A stretch of DNA of 64,000 bases from Prevotellaceae bacterium UBA2448 (GCA_002342585.1 DDQG01000001.1:1-64000), one strand, 5' to 3'. Shown: positions 18,965 through 27,870, counted from the stretch's first letter. Translations and numbers: made by a program. Notes: generated by a model not told the origin, from the sequence alone.

Positions 18965-19000
18965 CTGAAAAAATCGTGTTGCAATGTTGCAACACGATTT
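18965..19000 (-). terminator. Long perfect hairpin, probable minus-strand terminator
   Basis: Two 14-base arms (AAATCGTGTTGCAA at 18971 and its exact complement ending at 19000) flank a 2-base centre. Read on the minus strand the stem runs into TTTTTT, as in an intrinsic terminator. It lies behind the SPOR gene and its own closer terminator, so it may be a backup insulator for the next minus-strand unit. Confidence 0.6.
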
Positions 19001-19020
19001 GGGAAAGAGGGCAGAAAGAA

Positions 19021-19080
19021 AACAGATAACAGTTAATAGATAATAGATAATAGTTAATAGATAATAGTTTAGTGGTTAGT
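19021..19080. repeat. TTAATAGATAATAG phrase repeat
   Basis: About 60 bases of near-tandem ATAGATAATAGTTA units, with no coding potential, lie between two terminators. Confidence 0.65.
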
Positions 19081-19149
19081 TAGGGAATAAGGAATGAAAA
19101 ATAATTTGTTCAGTATGTTGAACATTTTTTGTGTTGAGTCCTAATAAAA

Positions 19150-19188
19150 CAAAAAAGACTACCTCGCTGAGGGGTAGTCTTTTTTTGT
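19150..19188 (-). terminator. Terminator of the SPOR lipoprotein gene
   Basis: A stem of AAAAGACTACC with GGTAGTCTTTT around a short CCTC/GAGG-containing centre is flanked by A and T runs, so it could work in both directions. It follows the minus-strand gene ending at 19204. Confidence 0.8.
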
Positions 19189-19203
19189 ATATTAAATAAT
19201 GTA

Positions 19204-19677
19204 TTAATATGCGCGGAGGAGAATCCAAGCGTCTGGATATGTAGCACGAAGTGCATCGCGAGAGCTAACTGCTGAGCCTCTGTCTTCGAATGAAGATGCG
19301 ATTACACGATACATGCCTGTGTCTGGGTTCTGCGCTACCTGTGCGCTGTATCCCTTGCTTGCAAGTGTGTTGCGAAGGTTGTTTGCATTGTCAAGACTCT
19401 TGAATGAACCACAAACAACGTTGTATGACTTCAGAGTGCCATTGTTCATAACGTTCAGACGTTCTGTACGCAGGTCTGAGTTGTCAACTGGAGTGACGTT
19501 CTGCTGTACTGGAGTGACTGTCTGTACTGGAGTTACTGTTACAGGCTGAGTTGTAGTCTGTCCCATTTCCTGTGCTTTAGCTTTTTCGTAAGCTTTCTTG
19601 TAGCTGCTTTCAGATGATTTACATCCAACGAGTGCAATTGCAGCAAGAAGTGCAATGCCAAAAGAAAATTTCTTCAT
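19204..19677 (-). CDS. SPOR domain lipoprotein
   Basis: A 157-residue lipoprotein. The signal sequence ends in the lipobox ALVGC with the lipidated cysteine at residue 19. A threonine/glutamine/valine-rich linker (residues about 40-66) leads to a C-terminal SPOR domain at about 82-155, with YNVVCGSFKSLDNANNL and MYRVIASSFEDRGSA typical of the fold. SPOR domains bind denuded septal peptidoglycan, so a role in cell division or cell wall maintenance is likely. A minus-strand TAnnTTTG box (TAAATTTG at 19715-19722) lies 38 bases upstream. It is a single-gene unit with its own terminator. Confidence 0.88.
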   Translation of the reverse strand: MKKFSFGIALLAAIALVGCKSSESSYKKAYEKAKAQEMGQTTTQPVTVTPVQTVTPVQQNVTPVDNSDLRTERLNVMNNGTLKSYNVVCGSFKSLDNANNLRNTLASKGYSAQVAQNPDTGMYRVIASSFEDRGSAVSSRDALRATYPDAWILLRAY

Positions 19678-19714
19678 TTTTTATAATACTTTTAGTGGGT
19701 TGAAAAATCTTGCA

Positions 19715-19722
19715 CAAATTTA
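19715..19722 (-). promoter_or_regulatory. Promoter box of the SPOR gene
   Basis: TAAATTTG on the minus strand matches TAnnTTTG at the distance expected for the gene starting at 19677. Confidence 0.5.
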
Positions 19723-19807
19723 GTGCTAATTTTTGTGGTATATAGTGTTTTTATTGCAAAAAATGTTAAAAGGTATAATTTTTTGTGGTTTATTAAGGAT
19801 AAAGTTG

Positions 19808-19815
19808 TAGATTTG
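19808..19815 (+). promoter_or_regulatory. Promoter box of the ytxH-holin unit
   Basis: TAGATTTG matches TAnnTTTG and lies 40 bases before the YtxH start at 19856. Confidence 0.5.
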
Positions 19816-19855
19816 GGTGCTTTTTTAATTTTTTAACCTTTAAAACTCTAAAACT

Positions 19856-20098
19856 ATGGCATGTAAGAATGGTGCAGCTATTATCGCTGCTTTTGTAGGA
19901 GGCGCTATTGCTGGCGCTGCTTGTGGTCTTCTGTTAGCTCCTGAAAAGGGTGAGGATCAGCGTAAGAAAATCAAGGATGTTATTGACAAGTATGCTGCAA
20001 AGCTGAACAAGGAGGAGATGAACAAGATTCTTACTGAAATCAAATCTATCGGTAAGAAGAAGGAAGCTAATCCTGCAGAAGATTATGACGCTGAATAA
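19856..20098 (+). CDS. YtxH domain protein
   Basis: An 80-residue protein with one glycine/alanine-rich membrane segment (AAFVGGAIAGAACGLLLAP, residues 10-28) and a charged tail that reads as amphipathic helix. The APEKG motif after the membrane segment is the YtxH hallmark. The family is linked to envelope stress in other bacteria; the exact role is unknown. Its end overlaps the next gene by 14 bases. Confidence 0.8.
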   Translation: MACKNGAAIIAAFVGGAIAGAACGLLLAPEKGEDQRKKIKDVIDKYAAKLNKEEMNKILTEIKSIGKKKEANPAEDYDAE

Positions 20099-20456
20099 CG
20101 AAGGCGATGCAAATAAGGTGCCTCAGGAGACTGAGGAAATAATCACCTTGTTGCAACAGTATCTAAAGTTGGAAGCGATTGACAAAGTGTCAGTCGCTGC
20201 CACTTTCCTTATTGTCGGCGGCGTCATCCTTATTTTCGGTATCAGTGCTGTACATTTTCTCAGTACTGGGCTGGTGAAGTCTTTAAGTGCATGGATAGGT
20301 GACGAGACTACCGCTTATTACCTGATGGGAGGCATTTTGCTTCTTATTATTATTGTTTTTTATCTGATGCGTAAGACTCTGGTCGAAGGTCCTGTTGTCA
20401 GAAGCATTTCACAGTCAATGCTAAAGGAGGAGGAAGAAGATGGCACAGAAGAATAA
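20085..20456 (+). CDS. Phage holin family (holin superfamily III-like) membrane protein
   Basis: A 123-residue protein with two membrane segments at about 39-61 and 79-102, and charged ends (a run of glutamates at the C-terminus). It fits the holin superfamily III/actinobacterial holin-X type that many Bacteroidota carry on the chromosome next to YtxH. It overlaps its neighbours on both sides (14 and 17 bases), so the three genes form one coupled unit. No phage genes are near, so a housekeeping envelope role is more likely than lysis. Confidence 0.7.
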   Translation: MTLNNEGDANKVPQETEEIITLLQQYLKLEAIDKVSVAATFLIVGGVILIFGISAVHFLSTGLVKSLSAWIGDETTAYYLMGGILLLIIIVFYLMRKTLVEGPVVRSISQSMLKEEEEDGTEE

Positions 20457-20691
20457 AACAGTATATTTGTCGTTGGAAGAGTTGCGTAGCGATAAACTCA
20501 AGGTTTCCAAAAGGCTCCATCAGCAGACGAAGGCTCTGAAGAAGGATGCAATGGATATGGTGTTGCCTTCTAACAATATCTTCTTCACTTCCGACTATTC
20601 TTATATGCGATATATCGGTTATGCCATTACTGCATATAAGACTTTCACTACTTTCAGAAAGATTTCAAGTTTTTTCAGAAGAAGACGGTAG
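20440..20691 (+). CDS. Small basic protein, third gene of the YtxH-holin unit
   Basis: An 83-residue basic protein, with a charged N-terminal half (LRSDKLKVSKRLHQQTKALK), a more hydrophobic aromatic stretch (YMRYIGYAITAYKTFTTF) and a terminal arginine cluster. I do not recognise a family. The 17-base overlap with the upstream gene supports translation. It may attach to the membrane with its two partners. Confidence 0.65.
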   Translation: MAQKNKTVYLSLEELRSDKLKVSKRLHQQTKALKKDAMDMVLPSNNIFFTSDYSYMRYIGYAITAYKTFTTFRKISSFFRRRR

Positions 20692-20719
20692 TTCTTTAAC
20701 GAAAACTATAAGAAAGCTG

Positions 20720-20762
20720 AGGTCAATAACCTATAACCAATAAACTTTAACCATTACCAAGG
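20720..20762. repeat. Low-complexity phrase repeat
   Basis: ATAACCTATAACCAATAAAC and TTAACCATTACC phrases follow the YtxH-holin unit. Confidence 0.6.
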
Positions 20763-20775
20763 TTCAAGTAAAAAA

Positions 20776-20818
20776 AGCGCATATTTCTTTATTATGCGCT
20801 CGACTTTCCGTATCTTTG
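20776..20818 (+). promoter_or_regulatory. recR promoter with an inverted repeat in the -35 region
   Basis: TATCTTTG at 20811-20818 fits TAnnTTTG, 10 bases before the recR start at 20829. Just upstream, AGCGCATA (20776) and TATGCGCT (ending 20800) are perfect 8-base inverted arms around a 9-base centre. The arms cover the -33 region, so the repeat could be an operator, or a minus-strand terminator, since A's precede it. Confidence 0.5.
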
Positions 20819-20828
20819 CAGCTGATTT

Positions 20829-21458
20829 ATGGATCAGCAATATACTTCTGCGCTTTTAGGGCGTGCTGTCGACGAATTTGCTAAGCTTCCTGGTATCGGT
20901 CGGAAGACCGCCATGAGGCTTGTTCTGCATACTTTACGTATGGAGGAGGATGCTGTTGACGGGTTTTGTAGTGCCATCAGTAAACTTCGTCATGAGGTGA
21001 GGTACTGTAAGGTGTGCCATAACATAAGCGACTCGGAGGTGTGTGCTTTGTGTGCCAGTCCGCAACGCGATAAGAGCCTTATCTGTGTGGTGGAGAATGT
21101 GCAGGATGTGATGGCTATCGAAGCAACTATGCAGTACAGAGGTCTGTACCATGTGCTAGGAGGGGTTATCTCTCCGATGGACGGAATAGGACCGGGCGAT
21201 TTGCAGATTCAAAGTCTTGTTGACAGGGTGGAGCAGAGTGATGTGAAGGAGGTTATCCTGGCTCTTAGCAGTACGATGGAGGGTGATACGACGAATTTCT
21301 TTATTTCGAAGAGGCTGTCGAATGTGCTTGCTGACGAGAAGCGCGGTCTGAAACTGTCGGTTCTGGCACGTGGACTGAGTATTAATGATGAGTTACAATA
21401 TACTGATGAGGCTACTTTGGGACGTTCGCTTGTGAACCGTGTGCCGTTTGTAGCTTAA
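20829..21458 (+). CDS. recR: Recombination mediator protein RecR
   Basis: A 209-residue RecR of normal length. A helix-hairpin-helix (AKLPGIGRKTAMR, residues 18-30) is followed by a four-cysteine zinc finger at C60, C63, C72 and C75, and a Toprim domain beginning about residue 81 (LICVVENVQDVMAIE). RecR with RecO and RecF loads RecA at single-strand gaps. It is followed by a membrane protein gene 15 bases later. Confidence 0.96.
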   Translation: MDQQYTSALLGRAVDEFAKLPGIGRKTAMRLVLHTLRMEEDAVDGFCSAISKLRHEVRYCKVCHNISDSEVCALCASPQRDKSLICVVENVQDVMAIEATMQYRGLYHVLGGVISPMDGIGPGDLQIQSLVDRVEQSDVKEVILALSSTMEGDTTNFFISKRLSNVLADEKRGLKLSVLARGLSINDELQYTDEATLGRSLVNRVPFVA

Positions 21459-21473
21459 AAGAAGATAGTTATT

Positions 21474-21944
21474 ATGGAAAAAAGGATTAATTCATTACTG
21501 TTGATGTTGCGCATTGAGAGTTGTGTGGCATGGGGGCTGCTGATAATTGTGTTTGTAATAGGTAAATTAGGAGTGATAATTAATGGCTCTGTGGAGACTG
21601 GTTCAGATGTGGAGTTCAAATTGAACTGTGCTTGTATTCTTTCTACATTGCTTATCCTGCCTTTAGCTCTGCAACTTTTCCTGTTGAATACTACAAAGGG
21701 ACTGCGTCGCATGAATAAGGATGAGGCACTTGACTTCTACCATATGTGGAGTATGATTCGTCTTATGTTGGTTTCACTTTGTATTGCGTATAATATTATT
21801 GCATATTTCATGACTCTCAATACTACTGGACTACTATGTGCGTTAATGGGACTGGCAGTGACTGTGTATTGTCTGCCTACCCACAAGAGGATTGAGGAGT
21901 TTATGAAGATTGTTGAAGATGATTTTGTAGTAAAAAACGAATAA
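21474..21944 (+). CDS. Hypothetical four-helix membrane protein
   Basis: A 156-residue integral membrane protein with hydrophobic segments near residues 18-36, 55-73, 98-116 and 119-136. No family recognised. It lies between recR and the glycosyltransferase with gaps of 15 and 3 bases, so the three are probably co-transcribed. Confidence 0.65.
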   Translation: MEKRINSLLLMLRIESCVAWGLLIIVFVIGKLGVIINGSVETGSDVEFKLNCACILSTLLILPLALQLFLLNTTKGLRRMNKDEALDFYHMWSMIRLMLVSLCIAYNIIAYFMTLNTTGLLCALMGLAVTVYCLPTHKRIEEFMKIVEDDFVVKNE

Positions 21945-21947
21945 CGG

Positions 21948-23114
21948 ATGAAACTGACGGTTGTCATAGTCAACTACAATGTAAAGTACTATCTGGAACA
22001 GTGCTTATACTCCGTGGAGCGTGCTTTGCAAGGCATGCAGGGGGAGGTATATGTGGTTGACAATGCCAGTTCAGACGGTTCGATAGATTATTTGAGGAGA
22101 AAGTTCCCATGGGTTTATTATATTGAGAATACCAAGAACTATGGTTTCTCGGTTGCCAATAATATGGCAATACGCAAGGCTCGTGGTGAGTATGTGCTGC
22201 TGCTCAATCCGGATACTATAGTGGGGGAGGATACTCTGAAGCAATGTGTTGCATTTATGGATGCACATAGCGAGGTAGGTGGACTAGGCGTAAGACAGCA
22301 GCGTGTGGATGGTAGTATGGCTCCAGAGTCGCGTCGCGGCGTTCCTACTCCATGGACTGCCTTCTGTAAGATGTCGGGACTGGGTAGCAAGTTTCCGCAG
22401 TCAACTCTGTTCGGACGCTATTACATGCAGTATCTGCCTATCGACAAACCATCATATATTGAGGTTATCTCCGGTGCCTGTATGTTTATTCGTGCCGAAG
22501 TGTTCGGGAAGTGCGGTTTGCTCGATGAAACCTTCTTTATGTATGGTGAGGATGTCGATATGTCATACCGCATACTGAAGGCTGGATATAAGAATGTGTT
22601 CTATCCTGCTACCATACTCCATTATAAGGGAGAGAGTACACAGAAAAGTTCGTACAGATATGCTATCGTGTTCCACAAGGCAATGTTCATTTTCTTCAAA
22701 AAGCATTTCAGCTATAATTTCCTGCTGCTTATGGTAGTTTCCTTGGCTATTTACGGAAAGGCTTTTCTGACATATCTGAAGAATCAGTTCTCAAAGAAGG
22801 ATGAGAAGGAGGAGAATATTATGGAGGTTATGCGACAGAAGAAGTTTATGCTTGTTGGTAAGGGATATAATTTACAACAGATGCAGCGGCTGATGGTGGA
22901 GCATAATCTGTATCATTCCGTTTCGAACGGATTACCCAAAAAACTAGATCCTACTGCCGATTATATTGTGTTTGATACGGATGCCTATTCGTTTGCTGAG
23001 ATATTAGATTGGTTTAAACATGACAATCCGCAACAGAAGACTCCGCATATTGGCACATACATCAGTATCAGTCAGACCATTCTGACAGGTAATAGCATAA
23101 TTCAGTTCAAATAA
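21948..23114 (+). CDS. Family 2 glycosyltransferase (rhamnosyltransferase-like)
   Basis: A 388-residue GT2 enzyme. The N-terminal GT-A fold has TVVIVNYNVKYYLEQC and YVVDNASSDGS, the nucleotide-sugar site LLLNPDT (residues 84-90), and the acceptor-side block YGEDVDMSYRILKAGY near 198. A membrane-associated stretch lies near 262-280 (FLLLMVVSLAIYGKAFL), with an extra C-terminal domain of about 100 residues. This is the architecture of cell-surface polysaccharide transferases. The acceptor is unknown. It is the last gene before hisG, 29 bases away. Confidence 0.85.
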   Translation: MKLTVVIVNYNVKYYLEQCLYSVERALQGMQGEVYVVDNASSDGSIDYLRRKFPWVYYIENTKNYGFSVANNMAIRKARGEYVLLLNPDTIVGEDTLKQCVAFMDAHSEVGGLGVRQQRVDGSMAPESRRGVPTPWTAFCKMSGLGSKFPQSTLFGRYYMQYLPIDKPSYIEVISGACMFIRAEVFGKCGLLDETFFMYGEDVDMSYRILKAGYKNVFYPATILHYKGESTQKSSYRYAIVFHKAMFIFFKKHFSYNFLLLMVVSLAIYGKAFLTYLKNQFSKKDEKEENIMEVMRQKKFMLVGKGYNLQQMQRLMVEHNLYHSVSNGLPKKLDPTADYIVFDTDAYSFAEILDWFKHDNPQQKTPHIGTYISISQTILTGNSIIQFK

Positions 23115-23143
23115 GATTAAGGTATTAGTAAAAACAAAAATAT

Positions 23144-23995
23144 ATGTTACGAATTGCAGTACAATCAAAAGGTCGTCTTTATGAAGATACAATGAATCTG
23201 CTCAAAGAGGCGGGAATAAAAGTAAGTAGTACAAAACGCACTCTGTTGGTACAGTCGTCAAATTTTCCTCTCGAAGTACTATTCCTTCGCGACGACGATA
23301 TTCCTCAGACAGTTGCTGACGGTGTGGCTGACATAGGTATTGTCGGTGAGAACGAGTTCGTGGAACGCGGTTTCGAGGCTGACGTAGTGAAACGTTTAGG
23401 CTTCAGCAAATGCCGTATATCGCTTGCTATTCCAAAGGCAGTTGAGTACCCCGGAGTTCAGTGGTTTAACGGTAAGAAGATAGCAACTTCCTATCCTGGC
23501 ATTCTGCGTAAGTTCATGAAGGAAAAAGGTATCGACATCAATATCCACGTGATTCAGGGTTCGGTAGAAATTGCTCCAGGTATCGGTCTTGCTGATGGAA
23601 TTTTTGATATCGTCAGCTCAGGCTCTACTTTGGTAAGCAACAACCTGAAGGAGGTCGAAGTAGTGATGCAGAGTGAGGCTCTTCTTATCGGAAATCCAAA
23701 TCTTGACGATGAGAAACGTGGTATCTTGGAACAGCTCCTGTTCCGCATCGAGTCTGTCCTTATTGCTGACGGAAAGAAATATGTGCGCATGAATGCACCA
23801 AAATCTCAGTTGGCTGCTATTACTAAGGTTCTTCCCGGATTGAAGAGTCCTACGATTATACCTCTTGCAGACGAAGACTGGTGCTCAGTCCATTCTGTGC
23901 TCGATGAAAAACAATTCTGGGAAATTGTAGGTCAGTTGAAAGCACTTGGTGCAGAAGGTATTCTTGTTACTCCTATTGAAAAGATGATTTTATAA
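23144..23995 (+). CDS. hisG: ATP phosphoribosyltransferase, long form
   Basis: A 283-residue HisG, the first enzyme of histidine synthesis (ATP + PRPP to phosphoribosyl-ATP). The length and C-terminal ACT-like regulatory part (KYVRMNAPKSQLAAI, GAEGILVTPIEKMIL) mark the long, histidine-inhibited form that needs no HisZ. It is the first gene of hisGDCB, and its stop overlaps the hisD start by one base. Confidence 0.96.
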   Translation: MLRIAVQSKGRLYEDTMNLLKEAGIKVSSTKRTLLVQSSNFPLEVLFLRDDDIPQTVADGVADIGIVGENEFVERGFEADVVKRLGFSKCRISLAIPKAVEYPGVQWFNGKKIATSYPGILRKFMKEKGIDINIHVIQGSVEIAPGIGLADGIFDIVSSGSTLVSNNLKEVEVVMQSEALLIGNPNLDDEKRGILEQLLFRIESVLIADGKKYVRMNAPKSQLAAITKVLPGLKSPTIIPLADEDWCSVHSVLDEKQFWEIVGQLKALGAEGILVTPIEKMIL

Positions 23996-25278
23996 TGCAA
24001 ATAATTCTATATCCTGATAAAAGCGAATGGGGCTCGTATCTGCAGCGACCACATCGAGATGCCTCTGAACTGAGAGATACCGTGCATGGTGTGCTTTCCG
24101 ATATCAGAGAGCGTGGTGATGAGGCTGTGAAAGAATACGAACTGAAATTTGACAAGGTGGCTTTGTCTAATCTCGCTGTTTCGGAAGCTGAGATGGATGA
24201 GGCAGAACAACTTGTTGGTGAAGAACTCAAAGGTGCTATTCAGTTGGCACATGATAATATTGAGAAATTCCACCGTGAACAGGTTTTCCACGGAAAGAAA
24301 GTGGAGACTCAGCCTGGAGTTGTCTGCTGGCAGAAGTCGGTTGCCATAGAGAATGTAGGACTCTACATTCCCGGTGGAACGGCTCCGCTTTTCTCTACTG
24401 TCCTGATGCTTGCAACCCCTGCCAAGATTGCCGGATGTAAGAATATCGTACTGTGCAGCCCGCCAAACAAAGAGGGTAAGTTGCACCCTGCCATACTCGT
24501 TGCAGCCCGCATTGCCGGTGTAAACCGCATCTATAAGATTGGTGGTGTTCAAGCAATAGGTGCTATGGCTTACGGAACAGAGAGTGTTCCGAAGGTAAGC
24601 AAGATATTCGGACCTGGTAATCAGTTTGTGACGGCTGCAAAACAGGAAGTAAGCCTGCACGATGTGGCAATAGATATGCCTGCCGGTCCGAGCGAAGTGG
24701 CTGTTATGGCTGATGACTCTGCAAATGCCGAGTTCGTGGCAGCAGACTTGCTGTCGCAGGCAGAACACGGTGTGGACAGTCAGGTAGTTATGTTTACAGA
24801 CAGTAAGAAGTTGGCAGAAGATGTTAATAACGAAGTGGAACGTCAGTTGGCACTGCTGCCAAGAAAAGATATAGCTGCTCAGTCGTTGCAGTATAGCTGC
24901 ATCATTGTGGTTAATAATCTTGAGGAGGTTATCGACATAACAAACGAATATGCTCCGGAACACCTGATTCTTGCCATGAAGGATTATATGAAGGTGGCTG
25001 ACAGGGTAGTGAATGCAGGTTCTGTGTTCTTAGGTAATTATTCTTGTGAATCAGCTGGCGATTACGCCTCCGGTACCAATCACACTTTGCCGACTTCTGG
25101 TTATGCAAAAGCTTACAGCGGAGTGAATCTCGATTCTTTCTGTCGTAAGATAACCTTCCAGGAACTTACTGCTGAGGGCGTACGCAGTATCGGACATGCT
25201 GTGGAACTGATGGCTGGTGCCGAACAACTCGATGCTCACAAGCGTGCTATGACTGTACGTCTTAAAGCAATTAAATAA
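23995..25278 (+). CDS. hisD: Histidinol dehydrogenase
   Basis: A 427-residue zinc enzyme that oxidises L-histidinol to histidine with two NAD. Characteristic blocks are GLYIPGGTAPLFSTVLM, GPGNQFVTAAKQEV, DMPAGPSEVAV, LLSQAEHGVDSQ and ASGTNHTLPTSGYA, which carry the zinc and catalytic residues. It is coupled to hisG by a one-base overlap, and 23 bases separate it from hisC. Confidence 0.97.
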   Translation: MQIILYPDKSEWGSYLQRPHRDASELRDTVHGVLSDIRERGDEAVKEYELKFDKVALSNLAVSEAEMDEAEQLVGEELKGAIQLAHDNIEKFHREQVFHGKKVETQPGVVCWQKSVAIENVGLYIPGGTAPLFSTVLMLATPAKIAGCKNIVLCSPPNKEGKLHPAILVAARIAGVNRIYKIGGVQAIGAMAYGTESVPKVSKIFGPGNQFVTAAKQEVSLHDVAIDMPAGPSEVAVMADDSANAEFVAADLLSQAEHGVDSQVVMFTDSKKLAEDVNNEVERQLALLPRKDIAAQSLQYSCIIVVNNLEEVIDITNEYAPEHLILAMKDYMKVADRVVNAGSVFLGNYSCESAGDYASGTNHTLPTSGYAKAYSGVNLDSFCRKITFQELTAEGVRSIGHAVELMAGAEQLDAHKRAMTVRLKAIK

Positions 25279-25301
25279 TAAATATAAATGCTTCAACAGG
25301 T

Positions 25302-26339
25302 ATGAAATCACTACAAGAACTCACACGTCCGAATATATGGGCTTTGAAACCGTATAGCTGTGCTCGTGATGAATTTAAGGGAATGAAAGCTGATGTGTTT
25401 CTCGATGCCAACGAGAACCCGTTCCCTAATGGTATTAATCGTTATCCCGACCCTCTTCAGGAGGAGTTGAAGCATCAGATAGCTCCGTTCAAGGGTGTGC
25501 CTGCAGAGAACATTTTCCTTGGAAACGGATCGGACGAGGCTATCGATTTGCCTTTCCGCATATTCTGTCGTCCGGGAGTGGACAATGTGGTTGCTATCGA
25601 CCCTACATACGGAATGTATGAGGTATGTGCCGATGTGAATGATGTGGAGTATCGTAAAGTGCCTCTTGACCAAAACTACGATTTCTCTCCGGAAGCACTT
25701 CTTGCTGCGACTGATGAGAATACGAAGCTGATTTTTATCTGTTCGCCAAATAACCCGACAGGAAATGCTTTCGAACGCGAGAAGATTGAAAAGGTGTTGC
25801 GCGAATTTCAGGGTATAGTGATTGTAGATGAGGCTTATTCCGATTTCAGCAAGCAACGCCCTTTGCGCCTTGATTTGGATAAGTTCCCCAATATGATTGT
25901 GCTCAACACCTTCAGTAAGGCTATGGGATGTGCTGGTATCCGTCTTGGAATGGCTTTTGCCAGCACAGATATCATCTCTCTGATGAATAAAGTGAAATAT
26001 CCTTATAACGTGAATATCCTTACTCAACAGAAGGCATTGGATGTGCTGAAAGAACTGACAATATATCAGCGTCATCTGTCTCAGATTACAGATGAGCGTG
26101 GCACGTTGATGGATGCATTTTCTATCCTTCCTATATGCAAGAAGGTGTATCCTACTGATGCAAACTTCTTCCTTGCCAAGATGACTGATGCTGATGGCAT
26201 ATACAATTATCTTGTGAAACAGGGAATTATAGTAAGAAACCGTAGTCGTGTGGCATTGTGTGGCAATTGTCTGCGCATTACTGTTGGTCTAAAAGAAGAA
26301 AACACAGCTCTCTTAGCTGCTTTAAGAAGATACGTATGA
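25302..26339 (+). CDS. hisC: Histidinol-phosphate aminotransferase
   Basis: A 345-residue class I/II PLP aminotransferase. The PLP lysine is K206 in NTFSKAMGCAGIRLG; IFICSPNNPTGN and VDEAYSDF complete the cofactor site. It converts imidazole acetol phosphate to histidinol phosphate. Its stop overlaps the hisB start (ATGA at 26336-26339). Confidence 0.96.
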   Translation: MKSLQELTRPNIWALKPYSCARDEFKGMKADVFLDANENPFPNGINRYPDPLQEELKHQIAPFKGVPAENIFLGNGSDEAIDLPFRIFCRPGVDNVVAIDPTYGMYEVCADVNDVEYRKVPLDQNYDFSPEALLAATDENTKLIFICSPNNPTGNAFEREKIEKVLREFQGIVIVDEAYSDFSKQRPLRLDLDKFPNMIVLNTFSKAMGCAGIRLGMAFASTDIISLMNKVKYPYNVNILTQQKALDVLKELTIYQRHLSQITDERGTLMDAFSILPICKKVYPTDANFFLAKMTDADGIYNYLVKQGIIVRNRSRVALCGNCLRITVGLKEENTALLAALRRYV

Positions 26340-27403
26340 AAAGGGCTTTATTTATAGATCGTGACGGCACGATACTCGTAGAACCTGCCGACGAACAGAT
26401 TGATTCGTTTGAGAAGTTCCATTTTCTGCCAGGGGTAATCCGTAACTTAAATTTCATCCGTAAGAAATTGGATTTTGAGTTTGTGCTTGTCAGCAATCAG
26501 GACGGACTTGGTACTGATAGTTATCCGGAGGAGGACTTCTGGCCTACACACAATATGATGCTTGATATACTGAAAAGCGAAAATGTAGAGTTTGACGATC
26601 AGTGCATAGACCGCTCATTCCCTAAGGATAATCTGCCCACTCGCAAGCCTGGTACCGCTATGCTCACAAAATATATGCAGGGCGATTACGACTTGGCTAA
26701 TAGTTATGTGATAGGTGATCGTCAGACTGATAAGCAGCTGGCACAGAATCTGGGCTGTAAATACCTGATTCTGGGCGATAATGTGCAGTCGTGGGATGAA
26801 ATCACAGAACTTCTGTTTGCTGGTGAACGTACTGCTTCCGTAAGACGCACTACAAAGGAAACGGACATAGATATATGGCTAAATCTGGATGGAACCGGAC
26901 AGTGCGATATCAATACTGGTTTAGGTTTCTTTGATCATATGCTTGAACAGATTGGCAAACACGGAAATATAGACCTGAAGATACATGTAAAGGGCGACCT
27001 TAATGTCGATGAACATCACACTATAGAGGATACAGGTATAGCTCTTGGCGAATGTATTGCCAAAGCAATAGGCGACAAGCGCGGCATAGAACGATATGGC
27101 TACACATTGCCTATGGACGATTGTCTCTGTTCCGTTTGTCTTGATTTTGGTGGTCGTGCTTGGCTTGTATGGGATGCTGAGTTCCATCGTGAACGTATTG
27201 GCGATATGCCTACTGAAATGTTCTTGCATTTCTTTAAGTCCTTTAGTGATGCAGCCCGTATCAACTTGAACGTCAAGGCTGAGGGTGAGAATGAGCACCA
27301 CAAGATAGAGGGTATCTTCAAGGCTCTGGCTCGAAGCATAAAGATGGCAGTTAAACGTGATATATACAAATATCAACTTCCGTCAAGCAAGGGCGTGTTA
27401 TGA
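26336..27403 (+). CDS. hisB: Bifunctional histidinol-phosphatase/imidazoleglycerol-phosphate dehydratase
   Basis: The protein has 355 residues from the ATG overlapping the hisC stop; the longer upstream frame runs inside hisC and is not used. Residues 1-165 are a HAD phosphatase (FIDRDGT with nucleophile D8 and D10). Residues 165-355 are the dehydratase, with the metal-binding HHTIEDTG at about 227-234. The fusion is the enterobacterial type, found also in many Bacteroidota. The stop overlaps the cdd start by 4 bases, which ties cdd to the his operon. Confidence 0.95.
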   Translation: MKRALFIDRDGTILVEPADEQIDSFEKFHFLPGVIRNLNFIRKKLDFEFVLVSNQDGLGTDSYPEEDFWPTHNMMLDILKSENVEFDDQCIDRSFPKDNLPTRKPGTAMLTKYMQGDYDLANSYVIGDRQTDKQLAQNLGCKYLILGDNVQSWDEITELLFAGERTASVRRTTKETDIDIWLNLDGTGQCDINTGLGFFDHMLEQIGKHGNIDLKIHVKGDLNVDEHHTIEDTGIALGECIAKAIGDKRGIERYGYTLPMDDCLCSVCLDFGGRAWLVWDAEFHRERIGDMPTEMFLHFFKSFSDAARINLNVKAEGENEHHKIEGIFKALARSIKMAVKRDIYKYQLPSSKGVL

Positions 27404-27870
27404 AGAAAATAGACGTAAGCATATCGTACGACAAGGTTGAAGAACAAGAACTGACACCTGTAGAGAAATCGCTGCTTGATGCAGCCAGAAAGGCTACCTA
27501 TCGCAGTTACTCACCTTACTCCGGTTTTAGTGTGGGGGCTGCTGTGTTGCTCGATGACGGCACAATAGTAGAGGGCAGTAATCAGGAAAACAGTTCCTAT
27601 CCGCAGGGTATATGTGCTGAACGTACAGCGATATTTTATGCTGGTTCTCGCTATCCGGATAAGAAAATTCTAGCTCTTTGCATTGCTGCTCGTGGAACGG
27701 ACGGTTCTTTTACCACTCTTCCAGTCACTCCCTGTGGCGGTTGCCGTCAGGCACTCTTGGAATCAGAATATCGTCAGAAATCACCAATTAAGGTGCTGCT
27801 TTACGGCTTAGATGAAATATACATCATATCTTCTGCACAGCAGTTATTGCCGCTTGCCTTTCAACTATAA
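27400..27870 (+). CDS. cdd: Cytidine deaminase
   Basis: A 156-residue zinc-dependent cytidine deaminase. The active site is C72-A-E74 (CAERTA) with C112 and C115 in PCGGCRQ as zinc ligands, plus the YSPYSGFSVGAAV nucleoside site. It salvages cytidine/deoxycytidine to uridine forms. It overlaps hisB by 4 bases. Confidence 0.95.
   Translation: MKKIDVSISYDKVEEQELTPVEKSLLDAARKATYRSYSPYSGFSVGAAVLLDDGTIVEGSNQENSSYPQGICAERTAIFYAGSRYPDKKILALCIAARGTDGSFTTLPVTPCGGCRQALLESEYRQKSPIKVLLYGLDEIYIISSAQQLLPLAFQL

Noticed and set aside
20085..20691. Prophage remnant because of a holin-like gene
   Set aside because: No lysin, terminase, portal or integrase nearby; the YtxH/holin-like trio is common as a housekeeping unit in Bacteroidota.
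24007..24963. Long antisense reading frame inside hisD
   Set aside because: hisD is complete and conserved; the opposite frame is a shadow of its codon pattern.
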